This document shows positions 34,539 through 44,102 of a stretch of 64,000 bases of DNA, piece after piece. This stretch comes from Psychrobacter sp. UBA3483 (lineage in GTDB: Bacteria; Pseudomonadota; Gammaproteobacteria; Pseudomonadales; Moraxellaceae). Within the stretch, counting starts at the first letter, position 1; each line of letters opens with the position of its first letter. The stretch lies in assembly GCF_002377905.1 (NCBI RefSeq), contig NZ_DFQS01000056.1, forward strand, positions 32,243 through 96,242, written 5' to 3'. The translations under genes were made by a program, and so were the position numbers. The notes beneath the pieces are model-generated. The model ran no database searches. It was not told where the DNA came from and worked only from the letters and a program-made list of their open reading frames with translations.

Positions 34539-35408
34539 CTAAGCTATTTGATAGCGTCGCGCAATGGCTAGTATTTGCTCGACCACGTTATGTTGCTCAC
34601 TCATCGGTAACTGCTCGGTGGTACCAATGATAGTAATGGCATATTCTAATGGCAAGCTTTCAGCAGATGGTTTGTCATTAGCAGATAGTTGATTGTTGCT
34701 AAGCGGCTGATTAGTGGTCGAGGTATTGCTTTCTAGTGGCGGCACAAGCACTGGAATGGTAATGGCATTAATCCCCATTAACATATCGCCGGTAACTGTG
34801 GCATAGCCTTGGGTAAGAATTTTGGCGCGCAACTGGTTAAAATTCTGCCATCGCTCTGCGATAATGTCTTTATCATTTGTCTGCCATTCAGCGATAACCA
34901 ATGGCTTAATAATCGTTTCTGGCTGATAACTGGCAAACAGCTGCCCTGTTGCCGACGTCGTTAGCGGCATACGTGAACCGATACGAGTAATGATACTAAT
35001 CGGGCTATCAGGCTCAACCGATTGAATGATAATCGGACCTTCGCTGAACCATTTGGCGATTTGAACCGCACAGTTTACCGTGCCTTTAATCTCTGTTGCC
35101 ACATGCGTCAGGCGCTCTAATAGGTTGTGTTGATTGAAGTCCGCATGCCCAAGCGAATTTCCTCGAGCGCCAAGTCCATAACGCCCATCACTGAGCTTAC
35201 GTGCATAATTTTTACGAATAAGACTGACCAAGTAGCGATGACACTTTGCTGGATGCATCTGTACAGCTTGAGCGACGTCCTTTAACATCATAGGCTTATT
35301 TTGATCGATAAGAACATCTAACACCGACAATCCAACCTCAAGTGACTGCACGCCACCTTGGTTTTTATTGGTAGTAGGATTGTCTGGCAGGTTTTCAGAT
35401 ACGGGCAT
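34539..35408 (-). CDS. IclR-family regulator
   Basis: 289 residues with an N-terminal winged HTH (VLDVLIDQNKPMMLKDVAQAVQMHPAKCHRYLVSLI) and the IclR effector domain (about 100-280; MPLTTSATGQLFASYQPE is typical). A low-complexity linker (TSTTNQPLSNNQ) interrupts the C-terminal domain. Homogentisate-responsive HmgR proteins are IclR-type, so control of the tyrosine genes is likely. It is divergent from maiA. Confidence 0.87.
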   Translation of the reverse strand: MPVSENLPDNPTTNKNQGGVQSLEVGLSVLDVLIDQNKPMMLKDVAQAVQMHPAKCHRYLVSLIRKNYARKLSDGRYGLGARGNSLGHADFNQHNLLERLTHVATEIKGTVNCAVQIAKWFSEGPIIIQSVEPDSPISIITRIGSRMPLTTSATGQLFASYQPETIIKPLVIAEWQTNDKDIIAERWQNFNQLRAKILTQGYATVTGDMLMGINAITIPVLVPPLESNTSTTNQPLSNNQLSANDKPSAESLPLEYAITIIGTTEQLPMSEQHNVVEQILAIARRYQIA

Positions 35409-35492
35409 GTTTTGCTCAATTAATTATTTACTTTATCAATAATTATACCCATTTATATACCCAACAAGACAACATAATAAAAGGAATAAATA

Positions 35493-36152
35493 ATGATGAC
35501 ATTTTATGGCTATTTTCGCAGTAGCACGTCTTACCGTACGCGTATCGCGATGAACCTAAAAGGCTTAGATTATGATTATATTGCGATTAATTTGGCGCAA
35601 GATGAACAATTAAAAAACGAATTTTTATCGCTTAATCCACAAGGATTGGTGCCTGTTTTACAAGCCGATGATTTGCTGTTATTTCAAAGTCCCGCTATCT
35701 TAGAATGGTTAGAAGAGGTTTATCCTAAAAATCCATTATTGCCTAAAGACGCTGCGGGGCGTATGCAAGTACGGGCGTTAAGCGCAATGATTGGCTGTGA
35801 TATCCATCCGCTTAATAACCGCCGTGTTTTACAATATCTACGCAATGAGCTGTCGGTAGATGAAGCTGAGGTCATAAAATGGTGTAATCGCTGGATAAGT
35901 GAGGGTTTTGCTGCGTTAGAAAAACGCTTGGCTCAAGATTACAGTCGTGATAATAGCCGCGGGAAATTTTGCTACGGTGACAGTCCGACCTTTGCAGATT
36001 GCTATTTGATCCCGCAAGTTTCTTCGGCGCGGCGCTTTGAAGTAGACTTAAACCCTTATCCCAATATCGTCCAAATCGACGCCCATTGCCGCACCCTTAA
36101 AGCATTTGCTGATGCAGACCCGATGCTGCAACCTGATGCACCAAACGCTTAA
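35493..36152 (+). CDS. maiA: Maleylacetoacetate isomerase
   Basis: 219-residue zeta-class GST that isomerises maleylacetoacetate to fumarylacetoacetate with glutathione. The SSTSYRTRIAMN motif carries the catalytic Ser and the thiol-stabilising residues. FCYGDSPTFADCYLIPQV is typical of the C-terminal domain. It is divergent from the IclR gene and completes the catabolic set with fahA. Confidence 0.94.
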   Translation: MMTFYGYFRSSTSYRTRIAMNLKGLDYDYIAINLAQDEQLKNEFLSLNPQGLVPVLQADDLLLFQSPAILEWLEEVYPKNPLLPKDAAGRMQVRALSAMIGCDIHPLNNRRVLQYLRNELSVDEAEVIKWCNRWISEGFAALEKRLAQDYSRDNSRGKFCYGDSPTFADCYLIPQVSSARRFEVDLNPYPNIVQIDAHCRTLKAFADADPMLQPDAPNA

Positions 36153-36153
36153 C

Positions 36154-36203
36154 CTTAAAAAAAATAACCTCTAAATGAGGATAAACCCCAATTTAGAGGT
36201 TAT
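36154..36203 (-). terminator. Terminator downstream of the 81-aa gene
   Basis: ATAACCTCTAAAT and ATTTAGAGGTTAT form a 13-base perfect stem; the minus strand has eight T after it. It closes the 36238-36483 gene and may also stop maiA readthrough. Confidence 0.8.
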
Positions 36204-36237
36204 CGAAAATAGCTAGTTTCTTTATGTACGTCGCTGC

Positions 36238-36483
36238 TCAAATTTTCATCTCCTCTTGCGTGACCGCCACTATCTTAATAGGTACGGCAAATAGCCATGA
36301 CATGCCCCCACTACAATAAAAGCAGCCATTTTTAAATGACACAATATAGGCGGTAAAGTCATTACCACATTGATCTTTTATGGCCTCTTCATCACTTTCA
36401 TCATCGACCGCACACCATACTCGCTTATTACCTCGTTTAAGTAGCGCGCGGGTTAAATCGCTCCCTTTTAGCTCATTATTCAT
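36238..36483 (-). CDS. Small protein sharing a domain with a prophage protein
   Basis: 81 residues. Features NNELKGSDLTRALLKRGNK...VWCAVDDESDEEA and WLFAVPIKIV correspond position by position to the C-terminal domain (121-184) of the prophage protein at 20068. It may be a phage-derived or phage-acquired host gene, or the domain may be a common small fold. Monocistronic; function not recognised. Confidence 0.6.
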   Translation of the reverse strand: MNNELKGSDLTRALLKRGNKRVWCAVDDESDEEAIKDQCGNDFTAYIVSFKNGCFYCSGGMSWLFAVPIKIVAVTQEEMKI

Positions 36484-36842
36484 ACCAAGCTCCTTAGCTA
36501 TCCTGCTTTAGCATTACTCAATCCATAAGAATGACGCGAGCTCTAACAACCTCCTATTTTATTAAAAACAATACAACATGGGTCGTTAAATTAATTAACA
36601 ACTCCTTATTTTTATAGAAACTCTAGTGTAGAACTTTAGTAGCAAAACTGTAACATAGAAAGCAGCATTCCCGACGGACGGTAGGTATTCAAGGACAAGC
36701 GGTATAAATTTATACTTTTTTACAAGATGCGCCTTATTCAAGGATAAATAAAATAATGAGCCTAAAATTAAGCTCAGTCTTTTATAATTTCTATTAGCAA
36801 TAGAGGCTAAAACTCATCATAAAATCAGGTAAAATAGTGGTT
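36484..36842. other. Intergenic stretch before dinB
   Basis: AT-rich, no credible ORF on either strand. It presumably carries the minus-strand promoter for the 81-residue gene and the dinB promoter. No LexA-type box or other element was recognised. Confidence 0.4.
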
Positions 36843-37928
36843 ATGACCGCTCTTATTCAACCTACTCCTCGTAAAATTATTCATATCGATATGGATGCTT
36901 TTTATGCCAGTGTGGAACAACGCGACTTTCCTGAACTGCGCGGCAAGCCCTTAGTCGTTGGTGGGGATCCAAATGGTCGCGGCGTGGTTGCGGCGGCAAG
37001 TTATGAGGTGCGTCAGTTTGGCGTACGCTCCGCCATGTCATGTTATGAGGCGCGTAAACGTTGCCCCGAAGTCATATTTGTGCAGCCGCGTTTTGAGGTT
37101 TACCGCGCGGTCAGTCAAGATATTCGCCGTATCATGCACCGTTTAACGCCGCAGGTTGAACCTTTATCATTAGATGAAGCCTATCTTGATGTGACAGGAT
37201 TAAGCGTACATCACGGCTCAGCCACGCTAATGGCAAATTGGCTGCGGGCACAGATTTTGGCACAGACAGGACTCAATGCTTCTGCAGGCGTGTCATTTAA
37301 TAAAATGCTCGCCAAAATTGCTTCTGATATTAATAAACCCAATGGCACGGCGGTTATCACGCCAGCGGAGGCCGACGCCTTTATTAGCACGCTGCCAATT
37401 GAGCGTTTTCACGGTATTGGTAAAGCGACTGCTCGGCGCTTGCATGCGATGGGGATTAGTAATGGCGCTGACCTACGACGTACGCCCGCTGCGCTATTGG
37501 TCAATGAGTTTGGCAAGCGTGGTCAGTTTTACCACGATATTGCTCATGGTCGTGACGAACGCCCTGTCAAATCGCAGCGTACGCACAAGTCGGTTGGCTC
37601 TGAGACGACTTTCAGAGATAATTTGAGTCATGATGATGAGCTACGTAGACAAATCTATGAGCAAAATACCGATGCCTTTAATCAGTTACGCAAAAAACAG
37701 CTTATCGCCTATACCATCACGCTCAAAATAAAATACGCTGACTTTACCCAAGTTACGCGCTCACATACCTTATCTACCGCTTTTGATAGCGCCGAATCTG
37801 CCCATTATTGGCTTGATAGGTTGTTTTTAGATATTCCACGCTTACTACCTATCAGGCTTGTCGGTGTGACATTTTCTTCATTGATGCCCGCTACTCAAAT
37901 CTTGCCACAGTTAGATCTGTTTGAATAA
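36843..37928 (+). CDS. dinB: DNA polymerase IV
   Basis: 361-residue Y-family translesion polymerase. Catalytic acidic residues occur in IIHIDMDAFYASVEQ and SLDEAYLDV; fingers and palm follow the family, then an HhH stretch (FHGIGKATARRLHAMG) and C-terminal little finger (about 240-340). The C-terminal beta-clamp motif appears as LPQLDLF. Start ATG 36843 chosen over a GTG six bases upstream. Transcribed alone. Confidence 0.94.
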   Translation: MTALIQPTPRKIIHIDMDAFYASVEQRDFPELRGKPLVVGGDPNGRGVVAAASYEVRQFGVRSAMSCYEARKRCPEVIFVQPRFEVYRAVSQDIRRIMHRLTPQVEPLSLDEAYLDVTGLSVHHGSATLMANWLRAQILAQTGLNASAGVSFNKMLAKIASDINKPNGTAVITPAEADAFISTLPIERFHGIGKATARRLHAMGISNGADLRRTPAALLVNEFGKRGQFYHDIAHGRDERPVKSQRTHKSVGSETTFRDNLSHDDELRRQIYEQNTDAFNQLRKKQLIAYTITLKIKYADFTQVTRSHTLSTAFDSAESAHYWLDRLFLDIPRLLPIRLVGVTFSSLMPATQILPQLDLFE

Positions 37929-38102
37929 GGGCATTTTATTTGTAGGAATAATGCTGAGTATTCAGCATTTATATATTTCTACTTAGGCTATTTTATAGCT
38001 CCTTAATATTAACATGACTGTTAGCCGCTTAGGAAAACGTTCTTTCATAACTGCATTTCTGCTACAATTACGTCAAAATCTCTATCTACTGAAAGACTGA
38101 CT

Positions 38103-39365
38103 ATGACTGATTCTCAACCTGTAAAATTAGATACGACTTGCACCAATACTATTGAAAAGAACTTTGATAAAAGTAGCATCAAAAGCATCAATGAAACGCT
38201 AGATGAAAAAACCGAGGTTTTAGAATATCTAAGTGTTGAGGATTATGATTATGAATTGCCGGACAGCTTAATTGCTCGTTATCCTCTAGCGCAGCGTTCG
38301 GCGTCAAAGTTACTATATTTAGCCACAAATCAGCAAAAAAATAGTGACAGCCAGATTATAGACAAACAATTCTCTGAGCTGCCCAATTTGTTAAACGCGG
38401 GCGATTTAATTGTTTTTAATGATACCAAGGTTATGAAAGCACGCTTATTTGGGCAAAAAGACACGGGCGGTAAGATTGAAGTTCTTATTGAGCGTTTGGT
38501 TAACATCTCAGATTTAGATAGCACAGTCTTACAGCTAGGAACGACGGACAAAGAGGCAATTAATAAAGAACATATCGCCCTTTGTCATGTTAAAGCCAGT
38601 AAAGCACCAAAAACTGGACAACGGCTAGAAATTGCAAATGGTCATATGCAAGCTGTGGTGATTGGTCGTCAAGATAATTTGTTTATCTTGGCTTTTGAAG
38701 CCCCTATTTTGCCGGATTTAGAGCGTTATGGTGAGCTACCTATTCCACCCTACTTTGAGCGCCACGCCGATGCGACTGACAACACCCGTTATCAGACCGT
38801 TTTTCATGATCCAGCTAAGCTTGCCAGCGTTGCAGCACCAACGGCCAGCTTACATTTTGATGAGCTCGTGTTAGATAAATTGGCTGCTAAAGGTATTCAT
38901 ACTGCTTTTGTTACCTTACATGTAGGCGCTGGTACGTTTGCGCCAGTAAAAACCGACAACTTACTTAACCATACTATGCATAGCGAATACGCTCACCTGC
39001 CTCAAGCCACCGCTGATCTCATCAACCAAACGCATGCTAATGGCAAACAGGTTATTGCAATTGGCACCACGGTTACCCGCGTCCTTGAGACCGCTTACCA
39101 AAAAACAGCGGTTAATGGACAAGCGCTTTCTAGCTGGGCGGGCGATACTGATATCTTTATTTATCCTGGGTTTAGATTTGGTGTGATAGATAAACTGCTT
39201 ACGAATTTTCATTTGCCAAAGTCTACATTGCTCATGTTAGTGTCTGCATTTGCAGGTAAAGCCGCGATTGAACAAGCTTACCAACATGCTATTGATAACC
39301 AATATCGCTTCTTTAGCTACGGCGACGCCATGCTACTTGATAAAAAAGTAAATGTGCAAGCATAA
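38103..39365 (+). CDS. queA: S-adenosylmethionine:tRNA ribosyltransferase-isomerase
   Basis: The 420-residue enzyme transfers ribose from SAM in queuosine synthesis. Core signatures: ELPDSLIARYPL, NAGDLIVFNDTKVMKARLFG, VTLHVGAGTFAPVK, RFFSYGDAMLL. The first ~45 residues are a hydrophilic extension compared with the usual start just before the ELP motif. No in-frame alternative start with good signal lies nearer, so the extension may be real or the start may be elsewhere. Confidence 0.92.
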   Translation: MTDSQPVKLDTTCTNTIEKNFDKSSIKSINETLDEKTEVLEYLSVEDYDYELPDSLIARYPLAQRSASKLLYLATNQQKNSDSQIIDKQFSELPNLLNAGDLIVFNDTKVMKARLFGQKDTGGKIEVLIERLVNISDLDSTVLQLGTTDKEAINKEHIALCHVKASKAPKTGQRLEIANGHMQAVVIGRQDNLFILAFEAPILPDLERYGELPIPPYFERHADATDNTRYQTVFHDPAKLASVAAPTASLHFDELVLDKLAAKGIHTAFVTLHVGAGTFAPVKTDNLLNHTMHSEYAHLPQATADLINQTHANGKQVIAIGTTVTRVLETAYQKTAVNGQALSSWAGDTDIFIYPGFRFGVIDKLLTNFHLPKSTLLMLVSAFAGKAAIEQAYQHAIDNQYRFFSYGDAMLLDKKVNVQA

Positions 39366-39477
39366 ACATCAAGCAAACAATAATTATATTGTTTATAACG
39401 GCGGCGAAATAAACTGGTAAACTAAACGCTATTTTGTTATAACAGCATAGATAACACTTATTTATAAAGGGCTGCCC

Positions 39478-41112
39478 ATGTCTTGTCATTTACCTTATCG
39501 TCTGACTAAGCTACATCGCTCAGTATCAATGGCACTGCTTTATTCAGTCAGTTATGCCGCCCTTATATCTAACGCCCAAGCGGCTACCATGGGTAAGACA
39601 ATCATTACTTCGGCTCAGCATGAACCTTTAGTAGCCAGTATTATGGTTACTAACATTCAAACGCCCGATTTTACTGCAAGTTTAGCGGACTCTAGCATTT
39701 ACCAGCAAATGGGCTTGAGCCCAACTGACTCAATGACGGTTCGTTTCCAGCCTACTTCAGCCACTAGTGGACAGGTCTTTATTACAACCACAAAACCTGT
39801 TTCTAAGCCTTTTGCCGATGTGGTGTTAGCCATTAATGATGGTGCGCAGCGTAGCGTTATCCCTAAGACATTGCTTATGCCTCTTGATGGCAGCTTGCCC
39901 ATTAATCCTTCAAAAAATAGCGTGACAGCCGCAAAGAAACCTAATTTGCCTACAGTTTCTGCTACTAATGCTCAGCCACTAATAGTTACAAAAGGAACTC
40001 CTCCGCCGTTGCTTTTGACGTCCACAGAAGTAAACAAGCCTACTGTACAAGGCAATAATACGGTGTATGCCACTGATCAGTCAGACACTAATCGTTTAAA
40101 TAATGATGGCAATTCAAATAATAACTTTACTGTACCCATTACAAATAATACGAACACGAGTCCAACTGTGGCTCTGAACAGTCCTAATGCTGCGACTCCA
40201 ATTAATAATACGCCGTTTGAGCTTGACATCTTAAACATTCAGATTATCCGTCAAATACAGCCTAATCGTGCAAATAAAGAAAACAAGGCAAAAAACTCTG
40301 ACATTATCGTTTCTACCCCAATGTCACCAATGTCACCAATGTCAGATCATAGTCTATCAACCGCTAACACCGTTGCTAATGACACCATTCCTTATAATAA
40401 CAATTCTTCTAATAGTATCTCTACGCTCGGTTCTAATACTGACATATCTAGCATCAGCCCTGATGATGCTAGTGGCTCTGAGTTCAACTATACAGTACAA
40501 CGCAACGATAACTTATGGGTTATTGCTCAGCAAATCGCAGAAAAAAACAATCTTGACGTACAAATTGTTATGAACGAGATTCAAACACAAAACCCCAACG
40601 CCTTTATTAATAAAAATGCAAATCAGCTCAAGGCCGATGCACAGTTGAGCCTACCTAAATACGATGTCGTGCCATCGCAAAAAAAGCTACAGACAGCCAT
40701 CGGCGAACAAAGAAAGCATAGTAGAAATGCAAATACGTCTGTTATCAAAAAAGATACTATTTCTAAAGCGGCATCTAAAACACAAACTGAGAAAGCTCAA
40801 GCGGCAAAACGCAATGAGACGCTAGCCATCAAGAAAACGCAGAAACTACCAACCGCCCAGTTTTCCGTAATTGCTCCTGGTCATAGTGGCAGCGCTGACG
40901 GTACTAAAACCAAAGCAGGCGTGGCAGCGGGCAATGGACTTAGTACAGATGTGTTAGATATTCTTAAGTCATCAAGACAAAGTACCGCAGACCAAGCGCA
41001 GCGTTTATCAAAGACTAACAGTACGCTTGACAGTTATACTAAAAAACTGCAATTACAAAACCAAAAACTGGCGGAGCTACAAGCTCGTCTCGAAAAATTA
41101 CGCAATCAATAG
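39478..41112 (+). CDS. fimV: FimV N-terminal protein with signal peptide and LysM
   Basis: 544 residues: signal peptide (to about 36, ends SNAQAA), FimV N-terminal domain (about 40-140, GKTIITSAQHEPLVASI), a long disordered N/T/S-rich linker, LysM (about 338-395, NYTVQRNDNLWVIAQQIAEK), K/Q-rich helices, and a coiled-coil C-terminus (SYTKKLQLQNQKLAEL). FimV/HubP organises the cell pole for type IV pili. This reading ends with TAG followed by TGA, before a second gene in the same frame. Confidence 0.8.
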   Translation: MSCHLPYRLTKLHRSVSMALLYSVSYAALISNAQAATMGKTIITSAQHEPLVASIMVTNIQTPDFTASLADSSIYQQMGLSPTDSMTVRFQPTSATSGQVFITTTKPVSKPFADVVLAINDGAQRSVIPKTLLMPLDGSLPINPSKNSVTAAKKPNLPTVSATNAQPLIVTKGTPPPLLLTSTEVNKPTVQGNNTVYATDQSDTNRLNNDGNSNNNFTVPITNNTNTSPTVALNSPNAATPINNTPFELDILNIQIIRQIQPNRANKENKAKNSDIIVSTPMSPMSPMSDHSLSTANTVANDTIPYNNNSSNSISTLGSNTDISSISPDDASGSEFNYTVQRNDNLWVIAQQIAEKNNLDVQIVMNEIQTQNPNAFINKNANQLKADAQLSLPKYDVVPSQKKLQTAIGEQRKHSRNANTSVIKKDTISKAASKTQTEKAQAAKRNETLAIKKTQKLPTAQFSVIAPGHSGSADGTKTKAGVAAGNGLSTDVLDILKSSRQSTADQAQRLSKTNSTLDSYTKKLQLQNQKLAELQARLEKLRNQ

Positions 41113-41169
41113 TCGCCTAACTGATCAATATACTATGCTCCAACAATGATCATGAGCGCAGGAGTAACT

Positions 41170-42819
41170 ATGGACTACATACTATACATTATCGCCGGAT
41201 TAGTACTCATTGTACTAATAGCGGTGTTAGTCATGCGCAAAAACAAAGCGCAAAAACCACCAACACAGCCAAGTATCAAAGCAGATAAAGCTGCAACGTT
41301 ACCGAAACATACTGCCGTTAAAGGTACTAATACTCAAGCTAATATCGATAATGATAAGCGATTTGATCATATTGAGATAGCACAGCGTTTTATGGAGCAA
41401 CAGCGCTATGATAAAGCCATTGAAACTCTCAAGCGCGGTCTCACTGAAAGACCAAATGACAATCAGTTAACTCTTAAACTCTTAGCAGTATACGCAACAA
41501 TAGACGAGTCTGATAACTTTAATAAGGTCTATGATTCCATTAAAACGCATGGTGATGCTAAAAGCATCGCGCAAGCTGATGATTTAAAGGCATTGCTGAC
41601 GGAAGAACAAAACCAAGCGGCTGAACGTGCCTTGCCTGCTGATAACAATCTAGATACTGGCTTTGAAAGTATCGATTTTGATTTACCAGCGAAAAAAATC
41701 GAGAATAACGATCCAACTATCGATCCTAGCCTTAATAAACAAGCGGTCACTCATAACGAATATAAAAATGATTTAGCCGCTAGCTCAGATAGTACATTAG
41801 AAACCTCTCATGATTTCGATACTAGCGAGCAAGATTTTTCCCTGAGTTTAGACGACTTAGAACAAGATATTGATGTGCCAGCTGCTACTAGTGCCGCGCC
41901 TGTCATTGAGCTAGATATTGCCGATGCAGAAAGCTTATCAACGTCGACGGTTACCAACACAGATGACAACAGTGGTAAGAATGAGAGTGAGCTTGGTTTT
42001 GACTTTGATTTCGACCTAGCTGAACAAAATGTTGCTACTACTACCACCACTCTGTCTAGTGACGATTTAAGCGATGCTCATAATGAAATGACATTAGACG
42101 ATGAAGCGTTCGTATTAGATTTAGCAGACTTAGAGCTAGATACGAGCGAAACTAATGTGAGTCTTAATGATGAGTCTATGACAGACGTCAGCTCATTAGA
42201 AGACAATCTTGCTTTATCTCTCAATAGTATAGATGATAATAACGACACACCTGTTGAAACAGAAACATTATCAAATGAAACGTCGACCGTTATTGATGAT
42301 AGCTTGAATGATCTTGAATTTGACAACTTTGTTCTTGAAGACCATCCATCAGAGAATAACAGTGCTTCGGAAAGCAATAGCATCGACGAGCTTAGTTTCG
42401 TAGATGTGGATACGGCAGACAATCAAACCAACGAAACAGTAGCGTCTAGTGCCGCGCCAACTACTGGCAGATTCGATGACAATACTTTGATTGATGACGA
42501 TTTTGACTTTGACTCTTTAGCAAGCGCTCCAACAGCGACGACGCCTGTTGACGTTGCAAGCGAAATTGAAAACAATGTTCCAAGTGAATTTACTGCTGAT
42601 ACTGAGGTTGAAACTACAAAGGACTTTTCATCACGTTTTGCCGCGGACTTTGATTTTGTTAAAACGTTAGACAGCAATCAAGTCACCTTAGACTTAGCCA
42701 GTCAATATGTGCAATTGGGCGAATATGATAGTGCCAAACGTTTACTTACAGAGGTCATTAACCAAGGTAATAGCGAGCAGCAGAGCCAAGCGCAAGCACT
42801 ACTAGATCGCACTGCATAA
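41170..42819 (+). CDS. FimV C-terminal protein with TM and TPR
   Basis: 549 residues: ATG at 41170 has AGGAGT upstream; N-terminal membrane span (MDYILYIIAGLVLIVLIAVL), TPR-like repeats (about 60-150, QRYDKAIETLKRGLTE), a very acidic disordered region (D/S/E repeats), and a C-terminal TPR-like FimV domain (QYVQLGEYDSAKRLLTEVIN). Together with the upstream gene it makes a complete FimV-type architecture, split into two proteins. Confidence 0.8.
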   Translation: MDYILYIIAGLVLIVLIAVLVMRKNKAQKPPTQPSIKADKAATLPKHTAVKGTNTQANIDNDKRFDHIEIAQRFMEQQRYDKAIETLKRGLTERPNDNQLTLKLLAVYATIDESDNFNKVYDSIKTHGDAKSIAQADDLKALLTEEQNQAAERALPADNNLDTGFESIDFDLPAKKIENNDPTIDPSLNKQAVTHNEYKNDLAASSDSTLETSHDFDTSEQDFSLSLDDLEQDIDVPAATSAAPVIELDIADAESLSTSTVTNTDDNSGKNESELGFDFDFDLAEQNVATTTTTLSSDDLSDAHNEMTLDDEAFVLDLADLELDTSETNVSLNDESMTDVSSLEDNLALSLNSIDDNNDTPVETETLSNETSTVIDDSLNDLEFDNFVLEDHPSENNSASESNSIDELSFVDVDTADNQTNETVASSAAPTTGRFDDNTLIDDDFDFDSLASAPTATTPVDVASEIENNVPSEFTADTEVETTKDFSSRFAADFDFVKTLDSNQVTLDLASQYVQLGEYDSAKRLLTEVINQGNSEQQSQAQALLDRTA

Positions 42820-42837
42820 AAAGTAGCGTTTTCTTCT

Positions 42838-42883
42838 ATCAGCAAGTATTCTATTAGTATAAGAATACTTGCTGATTTTTTTT
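42838..42883 (+). terminator. Strong terminator after fimV locus
   Basis: ATCAGCAAGTATTCT and AGAATACTTGCTGAT form a 15-base perfect stem, followed by eight T on the plus strand, just downstream of the second FimV gene. Confidence 0.9.
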
Positions 42884-42979
42884 GCATTTAACTTTTATCC
42901 TATTGAGCATGCTAAATTACTCGTATCATCACCTTTTCCAATACTCTCTGATTGTGCCCCTACTATGCCCTGTTCCGCT

Positions 42980-44065
42980 ATGATAAAAACACTTTCTACC
43001 CCTATTCAACTCATTTACGCTGGGGGCACTTTTGGTAGTTATGGACGCCCATTAGCGCCCTTATCAGCCGACGTTTTTTTGCCAACGTTGCAACAATTAC
43101 TGGCTGAACATAACACGACTGCGCACCTACCGCCCATATCTTGGCTAGAAAACGGTCTGATTAAAGACAGTAGCCAACTTACCCCTAACGATTTTATTCA
43201 TTTTTATCGGCTGCTACTATCGGCTTATGCACAAGGCTATAAACGCTTTGTTTTAATTACCGGTACAGATACCTTAAGTTATTTAGGGGCATTTTTAACT
43301 GAAGCGTTTGCCAGTAGCGATATTTGCGTTGTCGTTACGGGTAGCATGCGCCCCTTACTCGATAGTGAGGTGCTGGATGCTTATACTATTGATTCCCATA
43401 GCGACGCTTGGGACAACCTTACTGACGCATTAAAACTGGCGGTAGCGGGTGAGTCAGGTGTGAAGATTAGCTTTGGTGGCGAATCATGGCCTGCACAAAC
43501 CGTGCAAAAAATTCATAGTCATGACTTTATGGCGTTTACCGGACATTCACGAGCGGCATACCCGGCCAATAGTTATATCAAAAACTTATCAGATACTCGC
43601 CGCCAGCATTGGCTAGATGACCAGCAAGCACTGGTCAGCACTATCAAAGCTCGGGCGGAGCAAGCACGCGTTCACGCTTTATACTGTTTGCCAAATGATA
43701 CAGACGTTTTAAACAATCAGCTACGCGCCTTATTATCACAGCCACCTTGTGGCATTATCTTATTGGGTTTTGGCGCTGGCAATGTGCCTTATTCGCCAGC
43801 TTTAGCAGAAACATTGCAACTGGCTTATGAAAAAGGTCACACGGTGATATGTGCCAGCCAATGTCCGTTTGGCGGGGTTAGTGATACCTATGCGGCGGGC
43901 AGTTGGCAATACGATTATCACGTCATTGCCGGCGGACGCTTAACCATTCCCGCGATTTATGCGCGCTTGCTATGGTTATTGGTGCGTTATGATACCCCGG
44001 CCAGACGGCGTCAACGTTGGTTAAATAATGTCAATCAGGCCGGTACTACTATCAAGAAGCGCTAA
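42980..44065 (+). CDS. L-asparaginase
   Basis: This 361-residue enzyme hydrolyses asparagine to aspartate and ammonia. LIYAGGTFGSYG has the first catalytic Thr, ITGTDTLSYLGAFL the second Thr and Asp, and VVVTGSMRP follows. Start is uncertain: ATG 42965 and ATG 42980 are both possible; none has a clear ribosome site. A C-terminal basic tail ends NQAGTTIKKR. No signal peptide is evident, so cytosolic is likely (AnsA-type). Confidence 0.9.
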   Translation: MIKTLSTPIQLIYAGGTFGSYGRPLAPLSADVFLPTLQQLLAEHNTTAHLPPISWLENGLIKDSSQLTPNDFIHFYRLLLSAYAQGYKRFVLITGTDTLSYLGAFLTEAFASSDICVVVTGSMRPLLDSEVLDAYTIDSHSDAWDNLTDALKLAVAGESGVKISFGGESWPAQTVQKIHSHDFMAFTGHSRAAYPANSYIKNLSDTRRQHWLDDQQALVSTIKARAEQARVHALYCLPNDTDVLNNQLRALLSQPPCGIILLGFGAGNVPYSPALAETLQLAYEKGHTVICASQCPFGGVSDTYAAGSWQYDYHVIAGGRLTIPAIYARLLWLLVRYDTPARRRQRWLNNVNQAGTTIKKR

Positions 44066-44102
44066 ATAACTATTCACTGTTCATTACTCTATAAGCTTTA
44101 AC

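Noticed and set aside
36484..36842. LexA-type SOS box before dinB
   Set aside because: No CTGT-N8-ACAG-type sequence was recognised; Moraxellaceae often lack classical LexA control.
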